Assembly: GCF_015207105.1 (NCBI RefSeq)
Contig: NZ_JADEXO010000012.1
Location: 20,543-84,542, forward strand
Reading direction: 5' to 3'
Length of the DNA: 64,000 nucleotides
Source of the DNA: a cf. Phormidesmis sp. LEGE 11477
GTDB lineage: Bacteria > Cyanobacteriota > Cyanobacteriia > Phormidesmidales > Phormidesmidaceae
Shown: piece after piece, positions 38,408-47,370 of the stretch
Layout: the number at the start of each line of letters is the position of its first letter
How positions within the stretch are numbered: the stretch's first letter is position 1
Program-made: the position numbers and the translations under genes
Notes under the pieces: generated by a model
The model's database searches: none
What the model saw: the letters and a program-made list of their open reading frames with translations, nothing else
What the model was told of the DNA's origin: nothing

Positions 38408-39550
38408 CTAGATCAGTCCTAGGACTTGCTGTGCTTCTTGAGGCTTGTCAACCTGTTGTAGCAATACGGCCAGCGAGCGATAGGCAGCTTCTAGCCTAGG
38501 GGAAAAGAGCGATTGATCCTGCTGGCGAAGGCTTTCAGAGAGGGTGACAACCTGTTGAAAAGAGGCGATCGCAGCTTCTAGCTGACCGCTCTCCCTTTGG
38601 GCCTGAGCGATATTGACCAGTAGATGCGCTTCTTGTTCTGGGCGATCTAGGGCTCTAAAGATAGTGAGCGCTTGCTGGTAGGCACTCAAAGCCGTTTCGG
38701 TATCGCCACTCAAGTCAGCAGCTCTACCTAGATTGTTGAGGATGGCGACTTCTTGAGGGCGATCGCCGATCTGCTGAAACAAAGCTAGAGCGGGCTGATA
38801 GTACGCAACGGACTGAGCGTAGTCACTTAGCATGAAGTACGCATAGCCTAGGGCAGAGAGCGATTCAGATTCTACTCTAGGATTGTTGGTGCGGCGGGCG
38901 ATCGCTAAGACTTGCTGCTGATAGTCAATGCTCTGGCTGTAGTCTTCGATATCGGCATAGGTATCGGCTAGTAGCGCTAAGATGATGCGCTCACCTGTAG
39001 CGTCGTTTGTTTGTTGGTAGAGAAGCAGACCATCTTTGTAGATGGCGATCGCATCGGTATACTGTTGGGCGGCCCTATAGGCACTGCCTAAGTTTAGAAA
39101 GGCGGGCGGCTGCTCGCTGAGTATGTCTAGTTCCCGGTAGATGTTAAAAGCCTGAAGGCTGGCGTTGACTGCCTCGGCGGGGCGATTGGTGAGCCGGTAG
39201 ATAACGCTGAGATTTTCGAGCATGCGGGCTTCTTTGGTGCGATCACCCAATACCCGATACAGCAGCATGGCCTGTTGCCAATAGTCAAAAGCGGTAGCGC
39301 GATCGCCCTGGGTGAAAGCCTCTACACCCTGATCCGCTAGCTGATTGGCTTTTTGAGTATCAGAGTTAGCACCGGGGCTAGCGTCAGAATCGGCCACAGG
39401 TGTAGTAGCCGCAGGCGTTAAAGTTCCTGTGCCTACTGCGGATAAAGCTACAGCCTGGGCAGGTGCTTTCACTACCGAGCACAGATAGCCCATGCTCAGA
39501 ATGCTCAGCCCAATCGCTACTTGCTTCACTCGTCTCATCGATAGCGCCAT
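38408..39550 (-). CDS. Exported TPR-repeat protein
   Basis: A 380-residue protein with a signal peptide (positive MRRVKQ, hydrophobic core, AQA-like cleavage near residue 33), followed by tetratricopeptide repeats from about residue 65 to the end. The repeats are of the Kinesin light chain/ARM-like 40-residue type seen in many cyanobacterial proteins (for example YYQPALALFQQIGDRPQEVAILNNLG). It is likely a periplasmic protein-interaction scaffold. The partner is unknown. Confidence 0.85.
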   Translation of the reverse strand: MALSMRRVKQVAIGLSILSMGYLCSVVKAPAQAVALSAVGTGTLTPAATTPVADSDASPGANSDTQKANQLADQGVEAFTQGDRATAFDYWQQAMLLYRVLGDRTKEARMLENLSVIYRLTNRPAEAVNASLQAFNIYRELDILSEQPPAFLNLGSAYRAAQQYTDAIAIYKDGLLLYQQTNDATGERIILALLADTYADIEDYSQSIDYQQQVLAIARRTNNPRVESESLSALGYAYFMLSDYAQSVAYYQPALALFQQIGDRPQEVAILNNLGRAADLSGDTETALSAYQQALTIFRALDRPEQEAHLLVNIAQAQRESGQLEAAIASFQQVVTLSESLRQQDQSLFSPRLEAAYRSLAVLLQQVDKPQEAQQVLGLI

Positions 39551-39701
39551 CGTAAATTCACTTATGACCCTGTTGTGGCATCTGACTGCCCTCAGTGAAA
39601 TCCGCGATTAGGCAATCTTGTACCAATAAACATACCTGCCCGTGTGTACTTAAAGATGGGTGCAAACGGTAGAATTTCTCTTGACAGTCCAATAGGAGAA
39701 A

Positions 39702-40604
39702 TTGATGGTTAATGCTGGCGCGATAGGTGTAGAGTATCCGGTCAAAATTGGCATCATTGGCGGCAGCGGTCTCTATAACATGGACGCCCTAACGGATATT
39801 CAAGAAGTCAGGATGCAAACGCCCTTTGGCGATCCGTCTGATGCGCTGATCGTTGGCAAGATTGAGGGTGTCTCCGTCGCGTTTCTAGCCCGCCACGGAC
39901 GCGGCCATACCTTGACGCCATCCGAGCTGCCGTTTCGAGCCAATATCTATGCCATGAAGGCCCTCGGCGTCGACTATCTTATTTCCGCTTCGGCAGTTGG
40001 GTCTTTAAAAGCAGAAGCCAAACCTGTTGATATGGTTGTGCCCGACCAGTTCATCGACCGGACAAAAAACCGTATTTCTACCTTTTTTGGCGAGGGTATC
40101 GTCGGCCACATCTCCTTTGGCGATCCGGTGTGCAACAACCTGGCGAAGGTAGTCGCTGATGCGGTAGAAAGCCAAAACCTTGAAGGCGTCACGCTTCATC
40201 GAGGCGGCACCTACGTGTGCATGGAGGGTCCGGCCTTTTCAACCAAAGCCGAATCAAATCTGTATCGCAGCTGGGATGCGACCGTCATTGGCATGACGAA
40301 TTTGCCAGAAGCCAAGCTCGCCAGGGAAGCCGAGATTGCCTATGCCACGCTAGCAATGGTGACTGACTATGACTGCTGGCACCCCGATCATGACAGCGTC
40401 ACCGTAGAGATGGTGATCGGCAATCTACAAAAAAATGCGGTGAATGCTCAGCAGGTCATCCAAGAAATCGTGCGACAGCTAGACGAGAACCCGCCAGCAT
40501 CGGACGCGCATTCTGCTCTGAAATTCGCCATCATCACGCCTTTAGACCAGGCACCCGAAGCCACCAAAGAAAAACTATCTTTATTGCTTCAAAAGTACCT
40601 TTAA
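39702..40604 (+). CDS. mtnP: S-methyl-5'-thioadenosine phosphorylase
   Basis: Cleaves methylthioadenosine to adenine and 5-methylthioribose-1-phosphate for methionine salvage. The sequence shows [11 protein letters not shown] (about 18-28), the phosphate-binding [21 protein letters not shown] block (about 66-86) and the base-recognition region [30 protein letters not shown]. Length and motifs match bacterial MTA phosphorylase. The first ~14 residues vary, and the start could be the second Met. Confidence 0.93.
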   Translation: MMVNAGAIGVEYPVKIGIIGGSGLYNMDALTDIQEVRMQTPFGDPSDALIVGKIEGVSVAFLARHGRGHTLTPSELPFRANIYAMKALGVDYLISASAVGSLKAEAKPVDMVVPDQFIDRTKNRISTFFGEGIVGHISFGDPVCNNLAKVVADAVESQNLEGVTLHRGGTYVCMEGPAFSTKAESNLYRSWDATVIGMTNLPEAKLAREAEIAYATLAMVTDYDCWHPDHDSVTVEMVIGNLQKNAVNAQQVIQEIVRQLDENPPASDAHSALKFAIITPLDQAPEATKEKLSLLLQKYL

Positions 40605-40633
40605 ACCAGTCTCTACCTATTGCTACTCGTGCA

Positions 40634-40678
40634 AAAGGGACAGGAAAATACAAGCGCGTCTTCGATTCCTATCCCTTT
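40634..40678 (+). terminator. Hairpin terminator after mtnP
   Basis: Bases 40634-40646 pair with 40666-40678 over 13 positions with one mismatch, 30 bases after the mtnP stop, followed by a T-rich stretch. It may also serve the convergent petL gene. Confidence 0.7.
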
Positions 40679-40724
40679 CTAGTTGTTTTCTAATGATTAA
40701 ACGTAACCAACTGTCTCTAAAGGT

Positions 40725-40817
40725 CTAAATTAGCTTGACTGCTCGCAGGCCAAAGTAAAGGCCCATAGAGGCTGCAAATAGTACAGCTAGCCACACCACG
40801 TAAATTACTGCGCCCAT
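40725..40817 (-). CDS. petL: Cytochrome b6f complex subunit PetL
   Basis: A 30-residue single-helix protein, MGAVIYVVWLAVLF...GLYFGLRAVKLI. The start (GAV-Y-V) and end (IKLI-like) match cyanobacterial PetL, a small stabilising subunit of the cytochrome b6f complex. A good GGAG ribosome-binding site lies 6 bases before the ATG at 40817. Its size makes it easy to overlook. It lies convergent to mtnP and divergent from aroB. Confidence 0.8.
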   Translation of the reverse strand: MGAVIYVVWLAVLFAASMGLYFGLRAVKLI

Positions 40818-40942
40818 AGTTATCTCCTAAACTGGTTTTTTGATACCTTTCAATTGAAACACAAACCTTTACACAAGGATTGCACAGCTTAACATTACAG
40901 CAAAGACACATCAGCTCACCCAAACGGACTCGAATAACGGCC

Positions 40943-42061
40943 ATGAAGACAACTATCCGCGTCAACATTCCCCAAGACGCTTATGACATCAGGATTGCAC
41001 CGGGTGGTTTGGACTATTTAGGTGCTTGGCTAGCAGCTGGAGATGGGCCATTGGTGAAGCCAGGGCAAAAGGTATTGGTCGTGTCGAATCCGGTGGTGTT
41101 TGATCTGTATGGAGAGCGGGCGATCGCATCCCTCACTCAGGCAGGTTACAGCGTTTCTCACTGCATTCTGCCAGCAGGTGAACAGTACAAAAACATGGCC
41201 TCCATCGCCGAAATCCATGACGCCGCCTACGAAAATCGACTAGAGCGCAGTTCTGCCATGATCGCCCTCGGCGGCGGCGTCATCGGAGATATGACCGGGT
41301 TTGCTGCCTCTTCCTGGCTGCGCGGTATCTCAGTGGTTCAAGTGCCGACCTCTCTTTTGGCCATGGTCGATGCCTCGATGGGCGGTAAAACTGGCGTCAA
41401 CCATCCCAAAGGCAAAAATCTAATCGGCGCATTCCATCAACCTAGGCTAGTCCTGATCGATCCACAAGTGCTAGAAACGCTGCCTGTTCGAGAGTTTCGA
41501 GCGGGCGTTTCGGAAGTGATTAAGTACGGCGTGATCTGGGACCAGCCGCTATTTGAAAAGCTAGAAGCGGCTGAGCGGCTAGATGACTACAACAAAGTCA
41601 GTGATGAACTGCTGCAAACAATGCTGATTCACTCTTGCCAAGCTAAAGCTGATGTCGTCAGCCAAGATGTGAAAGAAGCTGGCATCCGCGCCATTTTGAA
41701 CTATGGCCATACGGTCGGTCATGCGGTGGAAAGTCTGACAGGCTACAGCAGAATCAATCACGGTGAGGCGGTTGGTATCGGCATGGTCGCTGCTGCAAAA
41801 ATTGCTGAAGCCGTAACTGAAAGCGCCTGGAACCAAGCGGCAACTCAAAGGCAGCAAGTCCTGTTAGAGAAAACTCAGCTACCGACTCACTTACCCAAAG
41901 CTATCGATATTGAAGAGATTCTAATTGCACTCAGAAGTGACAAAAAGGTAAAAGAGGGCAAAGTCCGTTTTGTGCTGCCAGAGCGAATCGGTAAGGCGTT
42001 TGTAACAGATCGGGTGAGTGATGCCAAGGTCAGAGGGGTATTAAAGACTATAGCTGCTTAG
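40943..42061 (+). CDS. aroB: 3-dehydroquinate synthase (AroB)
   Basis: Second enzyme of the shikimate pathway, using NAD and a divalent metal. The frame can extend upstream to 40880, but the ATG at 40943 ([16 protein letters not shown]) matches the usual N-terminus and yields about 372 residues. The glycine-rich NAD region [22 protein letters not shown] and [22 protein letters not shown], the metal-binding EVIKYG, and [11 protein letters not shown] and NHGEAV are intact. Confidence 0.95.
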   Translation: MKTTIRVNIPQDAYDIRIAPGGLDYLGAWLAAGDGPLVKPGQKVLVVSNPVVFDLYGERAIASLTQAGYSVSHCILPAGEQYKNMASIAEIHDAAYENRLERSSAMIALGGGVIGDMTGFAASSWLRGISVVQVPTSLLAMVDASMGGKTGVNHPKGKNLIGAFHQPRLVLIDPQVLETLPVREFRAGVSEVIKYGVIWDQPLFEKLEAAERLDDYNKVSDELLQTMLIHSCQAKADVVSQDVKEAGIRAILNYGHTVGHAVESLTGYSRINHGEAVGIGMVAAAKIAEAVTESAWNQAATQRQQVLLEKTQLPTHLPKAIDIEEILIALRSDKKVKEGKVRFVLPERIGKAFVTDRVSDAKVRGVLKTIAA

Positions 42062-42088
42062 TAGAGAATATCCACAAGCCCAAACCGC

Positions 42089-42370
42089 ATGTTTACTCAA
42101 GCTGAAAGCACTTTTGAGATTATCAAGACAATCTCAAAAGTGCTTTCAGGCGTTTCGCTGGCGCTGATTTCTTTCCTCAGTATTGTTTTTATGCTAGTAA
42201 TAGATGCTCCAGGTAATATTGTAAGAGTAGGTGGCTATGAAGTGACTTTCACTCCTACGCTAGCCCTGTTTACAGGGGCACTTTCATTCTCGTTTTTAGC
42301 TTCCTCTTGTTTAATGCTCGCTTCTCTATTGTTGATAGAGGCAGATGATGATTCTAATAATGTCGGCTAG
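42089..42370 (+). CDS. Small two-helix membrane protein of unknown function
   Basis: A 93-residue protein with hydrophobic helices at about 15-35 and 50-78 and an acidic C-terminus (EADDDSNNVG). It starts 27 bases after aroB on the same strand, so it may be co-transcribed. It matches no named family. A second tiny membrane ORF overlaps its 3' end. Confidence 0.5.
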   Translation: MFTQAESTFEIIKTISKVLSGVSLALISFLSIVFMLVIDAPGNIVRVGGYEVTFTPTLALFTGALSFSFLASSCLMLASLLLIEADDDSNNVG

Positions 42371-42521
42371 ACAGACTGCGCTGCTAGGGATTTTCACCTT
42401 GGTAGGTGGATCTGCACTGATTGTAGTAGCGACTTATCTATTCGTCTATTACGACGTTCTAGGAAAAGTATTTCCGAACTCAAAGAAATTTCCAGATTCT
42501 GTGAAAACTGACAAAAAATAG
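42345..42521 (+). CDS. Candidate 58-residue single-helix membrane protein
   Basis: It overlaps the end of the preceding small gene by 26 bases in another frame. It starts at ATG 42345 or at the ATGs at 42348 or 42360. It encodes one strong hydrophobic helix (LLGIFTLVGGSALIVVATYLF) followed by a Lys-rich tail. The stop-start overlap and helix plus basic tail favour a real translationally coupled gene, but there is no homologue I recognise. Confidence 0.4.
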   Translation: MMILIMSARQTALLGIFTLVGGSALIVVATYLFVYYDVLGKVFPNSKKFPDSVKTDKK

Positions 42522-42556
42522 AGACTACCCAGCAGCAATTTGCTGACGGACTGTAG

Positions 42557-42709
42557 GTGTTTAGCGTATTTTTATAGAAAGAGCGGAAACCAAGCCCTGA
42601 GCGGAGTCGAAGGATGCCTGAATCGCGACTGAGATCGCTGGCTAGGTCCTGGCTTCGACTCCGCTCAGCCACCAAATAATCTTGCATTCTTCGCAGTTAC
42701 GCTAAACAC
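42557..42709. repeat. Nested palindromic element (REP/MITE-like)
   Basis: Outer inverted repeats GTGTTTAGCGTA (42557-42568) and TACGCTAAACAC (42698-42709) enclose an inner perfect 16-bp inverted repeat (42597-42612 with 42653-42668) containing the CTGAGCGGAGTCGAAG sequence. That sequence is common as an interspersed palindrome in cyanobacteria and other bacteria. The 153-base element lies exactly where the acetyltransferase gene on its right loses similarity. Confidence 0.75.
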
Positions 42710-42714
42710 GTACG

Positions 42715-43190
42715 ACGGACTTGAGTAAGCTTATCTAAGTCGCTAACATCTGCCTGTCTGAGACAGCGCTCTGTCGCTGCTATTCTTCTACTTCGGTTGC
42801 TTCATAGATACGCTGTCCTTGAAAAGGCGTCGCCGCCAGACCACAGCGTTCAGTCCACTGTCCTGCAAAACAAGCTGCCGTTGCGGCTTCACCGTTTACC
42901 CCAGGCAGACTCACTTTAGCTTTTGCGATCGCATCAGTAACAGCAACAATGGTTTCCGCGCTCATAGGTGTAACGGTTATCGGGAAGTCTAACGGCGACT
43001 GGAATGCTACACCGATAACAGTATCGTCGTCGTTGGTTGCTAGCCAGTATCGACCGGGCATAAACTGAGCGGTTCGAGCATTTAATAGTGTTAGAACGAG
43101 GTTGTGTCTTATCGGCGAGGCAGTTAGAAACTCCCTTGCCGCATTTAGAACCCAATCTGCATCTTCACTGTAAATAACTTTGATAGCCAT
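42715..43190 (-). pseudogene. Truncated GNAT N-acetyltransferase gene
   Basis: The 136 intact codons (42780-43190) encode the N-terminal half of a known GNAT type (FQSPLDFPITVTPM, LPGVNGEAATAACFAGQWTERCG, FQGQRIYE). They stop before the acetyl-CoA domain. In a shifted frame just after the stop (42778 down to about 42713) the bases still encode CLRQADVSDLDKL, like the start of the catalytic domain. The gene then meets the palindromic element. It therefore appears frameshifted and cut by the element. Confidence 0.65.
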
Positions 43191-43266
43191 GTTGAAAGCA
43201 GTGCTGAAAGAAAGGGTAGTCCATGACTCTCATTGCTCTATACAGGAGAGTCACATTACAAAGGAG

Positions 43267-43608
43267 CTACATTCGAGAAAGAACCCTTACCTTAGCCTGT
43301 TTTTCTTTCGCTAACCCTGTCAGTTCGGCAATATCAAGCAAGCCATCTTTAACTAGTTGAGAAAGCGTAAATAGCAGAAAAGCTTCTCGATCGTCGTATC
43401 GACCGTCTATTTCATGACGCTTAGCACTCAAAAAATCGTGCAGTCGCCAAGCATCTTCAATCAATGCAACTGCACTGGCACTTTCTCGGATTGTTTTGAG
43501 CAGCGCTTCAACTTCTTGGCTATAGGCTTTCTTGAGCGCGTCTAAAGCAATGCTTTTTTCTGTCTCACTCCATTGAATGTCGGTCTGTTGAATATCAGTC
43601 TGTTGCAT
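43267..43608 (-). CDS. frp: Fluorescence recovery protein (FRP)
   Basis: Binds the red form of OCP, detaches it from the phycobilisome and speeds its return to the orange form. The 113-residue protein has the conserved helical core with functional residues in register with Synechocystis FRP: Trp54, His57, Asp58 and Arg64 in AWRLHDFLSAKRHEIDGRYD. The N-terminus carries a duplicated QQTDI, so translation may start at either copy. It is downstream of ocp on the same strand, separated by 131 bases with a strong hairpin. Confidence 0.93.
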   Translation of the reverse strand: MQQTDIQQTDIQWSETEKSIALDALKKAYSQEVEALLKTIRESASAVALIEDAWRLHDFLSAKRHEIDGRYDDREAFLLFTLSQLVKDGLLDIAELTGLAKEKQAKVRVLSRM

Positions 43609-43636
43609 TATCTAGAAATAAAAAAATGAAAGTTAT

Positions 43637-43673
43637 GAGTCATCTTTCAATCGCTTTGCTTGAAAGATGACTC
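43637..43673 (-). terminator. Perfect 14-bp hairpin between ocp and frp
   Basis: GAGTCATCTTTCAA (43637-43650) pairs perfectly with TTGAAAGATGACTC (43660-43673) around a 9-base loop. On the minus strand it lies 67 bases after ocp and is followed, 9-12 bases later, by a seven-T run. It may be a partial terminator that lowers frp expression relative to ocp. Confidence 0.75.
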
Positions 43674-43739
43674 GCATCTGACAGCTAGCTGTGTGATTAA
43701 CTATTCGAACTTATGATCTGAACCAAAGGTAACGCTGTA

Positions 43740-44699
43740 TTAGCGAATTAGATTCAACAGCTCTTTAGGAGAAGCCAGCAAGTCGATGGCAACAAAGAAG
43801 ATTTTGCCATCAGGGTTTAGCAAAAACCTCCAGGCAATATTCATACCGACGGCGGCACCAAACCAGGGCGTCTGACACTTGCCTGTTACCTTGATAGGTG
43901 TGTAGCCATCTTCTGGTGCTTCCTCCGTTCCTCGCTCGGGTATCAGCTTCAGATTCTGACACTCTTCTCTAAAGAATTTGAGGATGGCTTCTTTGCCAAC
44001 AATCGGCTTTCTAAAGGGCGGCTGCAGCGCACCATCTGCAGCGAACAGCTCAAGAAGCGCATCAAAATCGTTGGCGTTCAAGTTGTTCATATACTTCAGC
44101 ACGGTATCGTTAGCGACGCCCTCGATAGAGACTGGCGTGCGCTGCTCGACCGATTTTGGCGCGATGACTGGTTCTGAGACTCTCTGATAGCCGCTCATTT
44201 TGCTGGTGTCATAGCCCATATCTACAACACAATTGCGTAAAACGCTAATCTGCTGCCCAGATTCTAGATCTCTGATGGATTGCAAAACAGCGTTGGCATT
44301 GGCAGAAAGCTTGTAGCCTTCGGGAATAGGGGCAACCTGGCCATTCGCCATCATTTCACCTAGCTGATACCAAAACCCCAGCTTCAGGTTGGGTGTCCAG
44401 GTGGCATAGGTGCGAGAGACTTCGGTGTCTGCTCTGTTCGCCAGATCGCACATCGTCTGCGACTGATCCAAAGGCGACATGTTTTTGATAGCGTCCAGTG
44501 TGCGCTCAGCAAACTGCATGTTTGTAGCGCCTGGTGCTGCGATGGTGATGCCTTTGCCCATTTCTAGGTAGGCAAACCAGATGAGGGCTAGCTGGTCTTC
44601 TGCGTTCAGCTGATTAAATCGCGCTGTGGTAGCCGGAATATCATCAGCAGAGCGGGTGCTAGGAAATATATTGCGAGCGGCGTCTATGGTGTATGGCAT
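43740..44699 (-). CDS. ocp: Orange carotenoid protein (OCP1)
   Basis: Blue-green light sensor and phycobilisome quencher. The 319-residue protein has the N-terminal all-helical carotenoid domain (about 1-165), a linker (about 166-195) and the C-terminal NTF2-like domain. Key residues are present in register (numbering +2 after the linker): Tyr44, Trp110, Arg155 and, in the C-terminal domain, Tyr203, Glu246 and Trp290, so it should bind ketocarotenoid and photoconvert. The presence of frp next to it fits the OCP1 clade. Ketocarotenoid synthesis genes were not seen here, except crtI upstream in the pathway. Confidence 0.97.
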   Translation of the reverse strand: MPYTIDAARNIFPSTRSADDIPATTARFNQLNAEDQLALIWFAYLEMGKGITIAAPGATNMQFAERTLDAIKNMSPLDQSQTMCDLANRADTEVSRTYATWTPNLKLGFWYQLGEMMANGQVAPIPEGYKLSANANAVLQSIRDLESGQQISVLRNCVVDMGYDTSKMSGYQRVSEPVIAPKSVEQRTPVSIEGVANDTVLKYMNNLNANDFDALLELFAADGALQPPFRKPIVGKEAILKFFREECQNLKLIPERGTEEAPEDGYTPIKVTGKCQTPWFGAAVGMNIAWRFLLNPDGKIFFVAIDLLASPKELLNLIR

Positions 44700-45102
44700 A
44701 AAGCTTAGTTAAGTACAGCATGTGAAGAGTCGAGCAGCCAACTCGACGACAAATTCCATGTGACTAAGCATGCTCAGCTACTGGCTATAAAAGAAAGGCT
44801 GGCTCTTAGTTAGATCGTCTTTTGGAATTTGTTACTTAAACTTAACATAAATTAACAACTACGCTCATACATTTTCAAAGAGGCAATCATTAAGTCTTGT
44901 AATCTTGTAGCTAGCGGCTCGATCAATATGTATAGCTGCCACTCTCTCTATAGGGGTGCTCGCTGCTACTGAAGCTAACGCCTCTACCTATCAAAGGTAA
45001 TATTTTAGAGCTTTATCACCGTTCAGTCCTGCGGTATCACATAGAATTTTCATATTCTTTTTTCAAAATGACAAATATTGTCGCTAAGGAGACAGATTTT
45101 CC
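44700..45102. other. Divergent promoter region between ocp and the HypF-like gene
   Basis: About 400 AT-rich bases with no gene. A GTCGAG/CTCGAC palindrome lies at about 44732-44750, and AT-rich repeats (TTAACATAAATTAACAA) lie near 44837-44853. The ocp promoter, normally strongly light-regulated, must lie here. Confidence 0.4.
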
Positions 45103-45990
45103 ATGGTCAGCCATCCTACCCAGCTTAATTCGTCGCGATCGCTCGAATCTGCTAGAAAATCCGTTGTTTCATCTGTGAAAACGCCTCTTAACGCCGAAGC
45201 TAAGTGCGTGCCGCTGACGCCTTCACAGCATCACTACGCCCATATTCTCTCTTGTATGGCAAAGCATCAGCTCAAAGGATCGATTTTAGGAGTCGCTTGG
45301 GATGGCAACGGCAACGGCAAAGGCAGCGCATTTTGGGGTGGAGAATTTTTACAGCCAAGCCAAAGTGCTACCCAATACGGCTTCGATCGGACTGCTCTGT
45401 TTCTACCTTACTATCTGCCTAAAGGAGATAGCTGTTTCTTAGAGCCTCGGCTATCAGCATTGAGTTTGCTCTACGGTTGCTATGGGGAAGCTGCTTTTGA
45501 AATGATAGATTTACCCCCTATGCAGTTCTTCACAAGCTCACAGCTAGCTACCTTACAAAAAACGCTCACTCAAAAGATTGAGACATCACCCACTTCTAGC
45601 GTAGGACGCATGTTTGATGGCGTTGCCTCTCTACTTAATTTGCATCACTATGTAGGATTTGAAGGCCAGGCCGCATTGACGCTGGAGTTTGCCGCTACGC
45701 AGTCTTCTACTAGAAGTATTTATCCCTTTACTGTTGTTGGCCACCGACCTAGTTTAATCGATTGGAGAAAAACCGTTCAATCTATTGTGGAAGACTGTCG
45801 TAATGCTGTGATGACGCCCATAATTGCTGCAAAGTTCCACAATACGCTAGTAGAAATTGTGGTAGAGATTGCTCATCGAAGCAACAACTCTCAGATAGTT
45901 TTATCCGGTAGCTGCTTTCAGAACAAAGTATTGATTGAACGCGCTATTCGCCGCCTTAGTGCCGAAGGTTTTACGTCTTATTGGAGCTAG
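45103..45990 (+). pseudogene. Truncated HypF-like carbamoyltransferase domain
   Basis: The 295 residues match only the C-terminal Kae1-like domain of HypF, the carbamoyl-phosphate converting hydrogenase maturation enzyme. Recognisable motifs are SQHHYAHILSC, AWDGNGNGKG...WGGEFL, TSSVGRMFDGVASLL, FEGQAALTLEF, KFHNTLVEI and VLSGSCFQNKVLIE. Missing are the acylphosphatase, zinc-finger and YrdC domains and the final PPNDGG motif, because a stop occurs just before it. The normal GTGYGxDG block is altered by a GGCAAC-type hexamer expansion. No hydrogenase genes are nearby. It is a pseudogene or a degenerate stand-alone domain. Confidence 0.7.
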
Positions 45991-46048
45991 TACGCTTCCG
46001 TATTGAACAGATTTAAGAGTGATTTCATATTGATAGATTTTGCATTAA

Positions 46049-46083
46049 AAAGAGCAAAAACCGCTAAGCAGCTTTTGCTCTTT
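46049..46083. terminator. Bidirectional hairpin terminator
   Basis: AAAGAGCAAAA (46049-46059) pairs perfectly with TTTTGCTCTTT (46073-46083), located between the convergent HypF-like gene and a small membrane protein gene, 59 bases after the former's stop. Confidence 0.8.
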
Positions 46084-46103
46084 ACAGACTCAGAAAAATA
46101 ATT

Positions 46104-46256
46104 TTATGAGACGGATACCGTTCTCACTGGTTCGACTGCAGACTCGGTAATAAGGGTAGGTTCAGCCACGGTTGGCTCGTTGTCGAAACCAGCCTGTGCG
46201 CCTAGTGCAAATGCAACCAGCCAACCAGCAATTACGAGTGCTATAACAACAGCCAT
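46104..46256 (-). CDS. Candidate 50-residue membrane-anchored small protein
   Basis: A short frame encodes an N-terminal hydrophobic helix (AVVIALVIAGWLVAFALGAQAG) followed by a Glu/Thr/Val-rich polar tail. It starts with ATG at 46256, preceded by a purine-rich stretch. It resembles other tiny cyanobacterial membrane proteins only in layout, and I do not recognise it. It is supported by its clean start and the terminator just beyond its stop codon. Confidence 0.4.
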   Translation of the reverse strand: MAVVIALVIAGWLVAFALGAQAGFDNEPTVAEPTLITESAVEPVRTVSVS

Positions 46257-46569
46257 TTTTAGGACTTCCTTGTGTAGGTGTGCATTGGACGCATAGACAA
46301 CAGTGTCATTTCGCTGCGAGTTGAGATTAGGAACCTACCGAGGAAGGTGAGGCGGCAGCGCGTTCGTCCGTATGTAAATCAATGTAACATAAGTTTGACG
46401 TACCTATAAAACAAAAAGTCAATAGGTATAAGTGCTATTTATCTATATTTCTATTGATTTTCAGTTCTGTATTGATTTAAGTCTATGGAACTTTGTCAGG
46501 TAATTTGGCCTGGCTTTCTTGAGCGGTGGCTAACGAGTTCAATGAATATGCTGGATAATTGAAAGGTGT
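46257..46569. other. Intergenic region upstream of the methyltransferase gene
   Basis: No gene or strong structure is visible. The middle is AT-rich and may carry promoters for both flanking genes. Confidence 0.3.
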
Positions 46570-46632
46570 ATGGATAGGCTGTTAGTGGCCTACTACTGGT
46601 ACGTACTGCCTATCGTTTGTGAGATTTTATTT

Positions 46633-47370
46633 ATGTCAAGTGCTGTTTGGGACGCTACGAACTATCAAGAACAATTTGACTACGTTTGGCAGTATGGCGA
46701 AAGTTTGATTTCACAGCTTGCTCCTCAGGCAGGGGAACGGATTCTGGATCTGGGCTGCGGCACTGGTCAGCTTACGCAGGCGATCGCAACTCACGGGTCT
46801 ATTGCATTAGGAATTGATAGCGACCCAGCGATGATCGCTCAGGCGAAAGCCAACTATCCTAGTCTCTCTTTCTGGACTGATAGCGCCGATAGTTTTCAGC
46901 TTTCAGTTCCTGTAGATGCGGTATTTTCTAACGCTGTACTGCACTGGGTATCTGAGGCTGAGGCGGCTGTTGAGCACATTGTGGAAGCGCTCAAACCGGG
47001 TGGGCGTCTGGTCGCAGAGCTAGGGGGGAAGGGCAACGTACAGACTATCTTGACGGCTTTAGAAGAGGTTAGCGGCGAAGCGAATCTTAACCCGTGGTAT
47101 TTTCCAGGACTAGGTGAGTATGTTGCTTTGCTGGAGGCGGCTGGCCTGAGTGTGACCTACGCGCATATCTTCGATCGGCCTACGCCGCTAGGAGCGTCTG
47201 GGTTGGCAGGTTGGCTAACTATGTTCGGTCAGCGGTTTTTTCAGCATTTGTCTGCTGAAGAGTGGACCAGGCTAGTGCGACAGGTCGAAACGAAGGTACC
47301 ACAGCTATATCAAGATGGAGTTTGGGTCGCTGACTACAGACGTTTGAGAGTGATTGCGATAAAGGTATAG
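46633..47370 (+). CDS. Class I SAM-dependent methyltransferase (trans-aconitate methyltransferase-like)
   Basis: An S-adenosylmethionine-binding protein with motif I ILDLGCGTGQLTQA, motif II GIDSDPAMIAQAK and the post-motif segment DAVFSNAVLHWV. The HWV block and overall length are similar to trans-aconitate 2-methyltransferase-type proteins, but the substrate is unknown. The frame extends to 46570. The ATG at 46633 (MSSAVWDATNYQEQFDYVW) begins the conserved region and is preferred. Confidence 0.82.
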   Translation: MSSAVWDATNYQEQFDYVWQYGESLISQLAPQAGERILDLGCGTGQLTQAIATHGSIALGIDSDPAMIAQAKANYPSLSFWTDSADSFQLSVPVDAVFSNAVLHWVSEAEAAVEHIVEALKPGGRLVAELGGKGNVQTILTALEEVSGEANLNPWYFPGLGEYVALLEAAGLSVTYAHIFDRPTPLGASGLAGWLTMFGQRFFQHLSAEEWTRLVRQVETKVPQLYQDGVWVADYRRLRVIAIKV

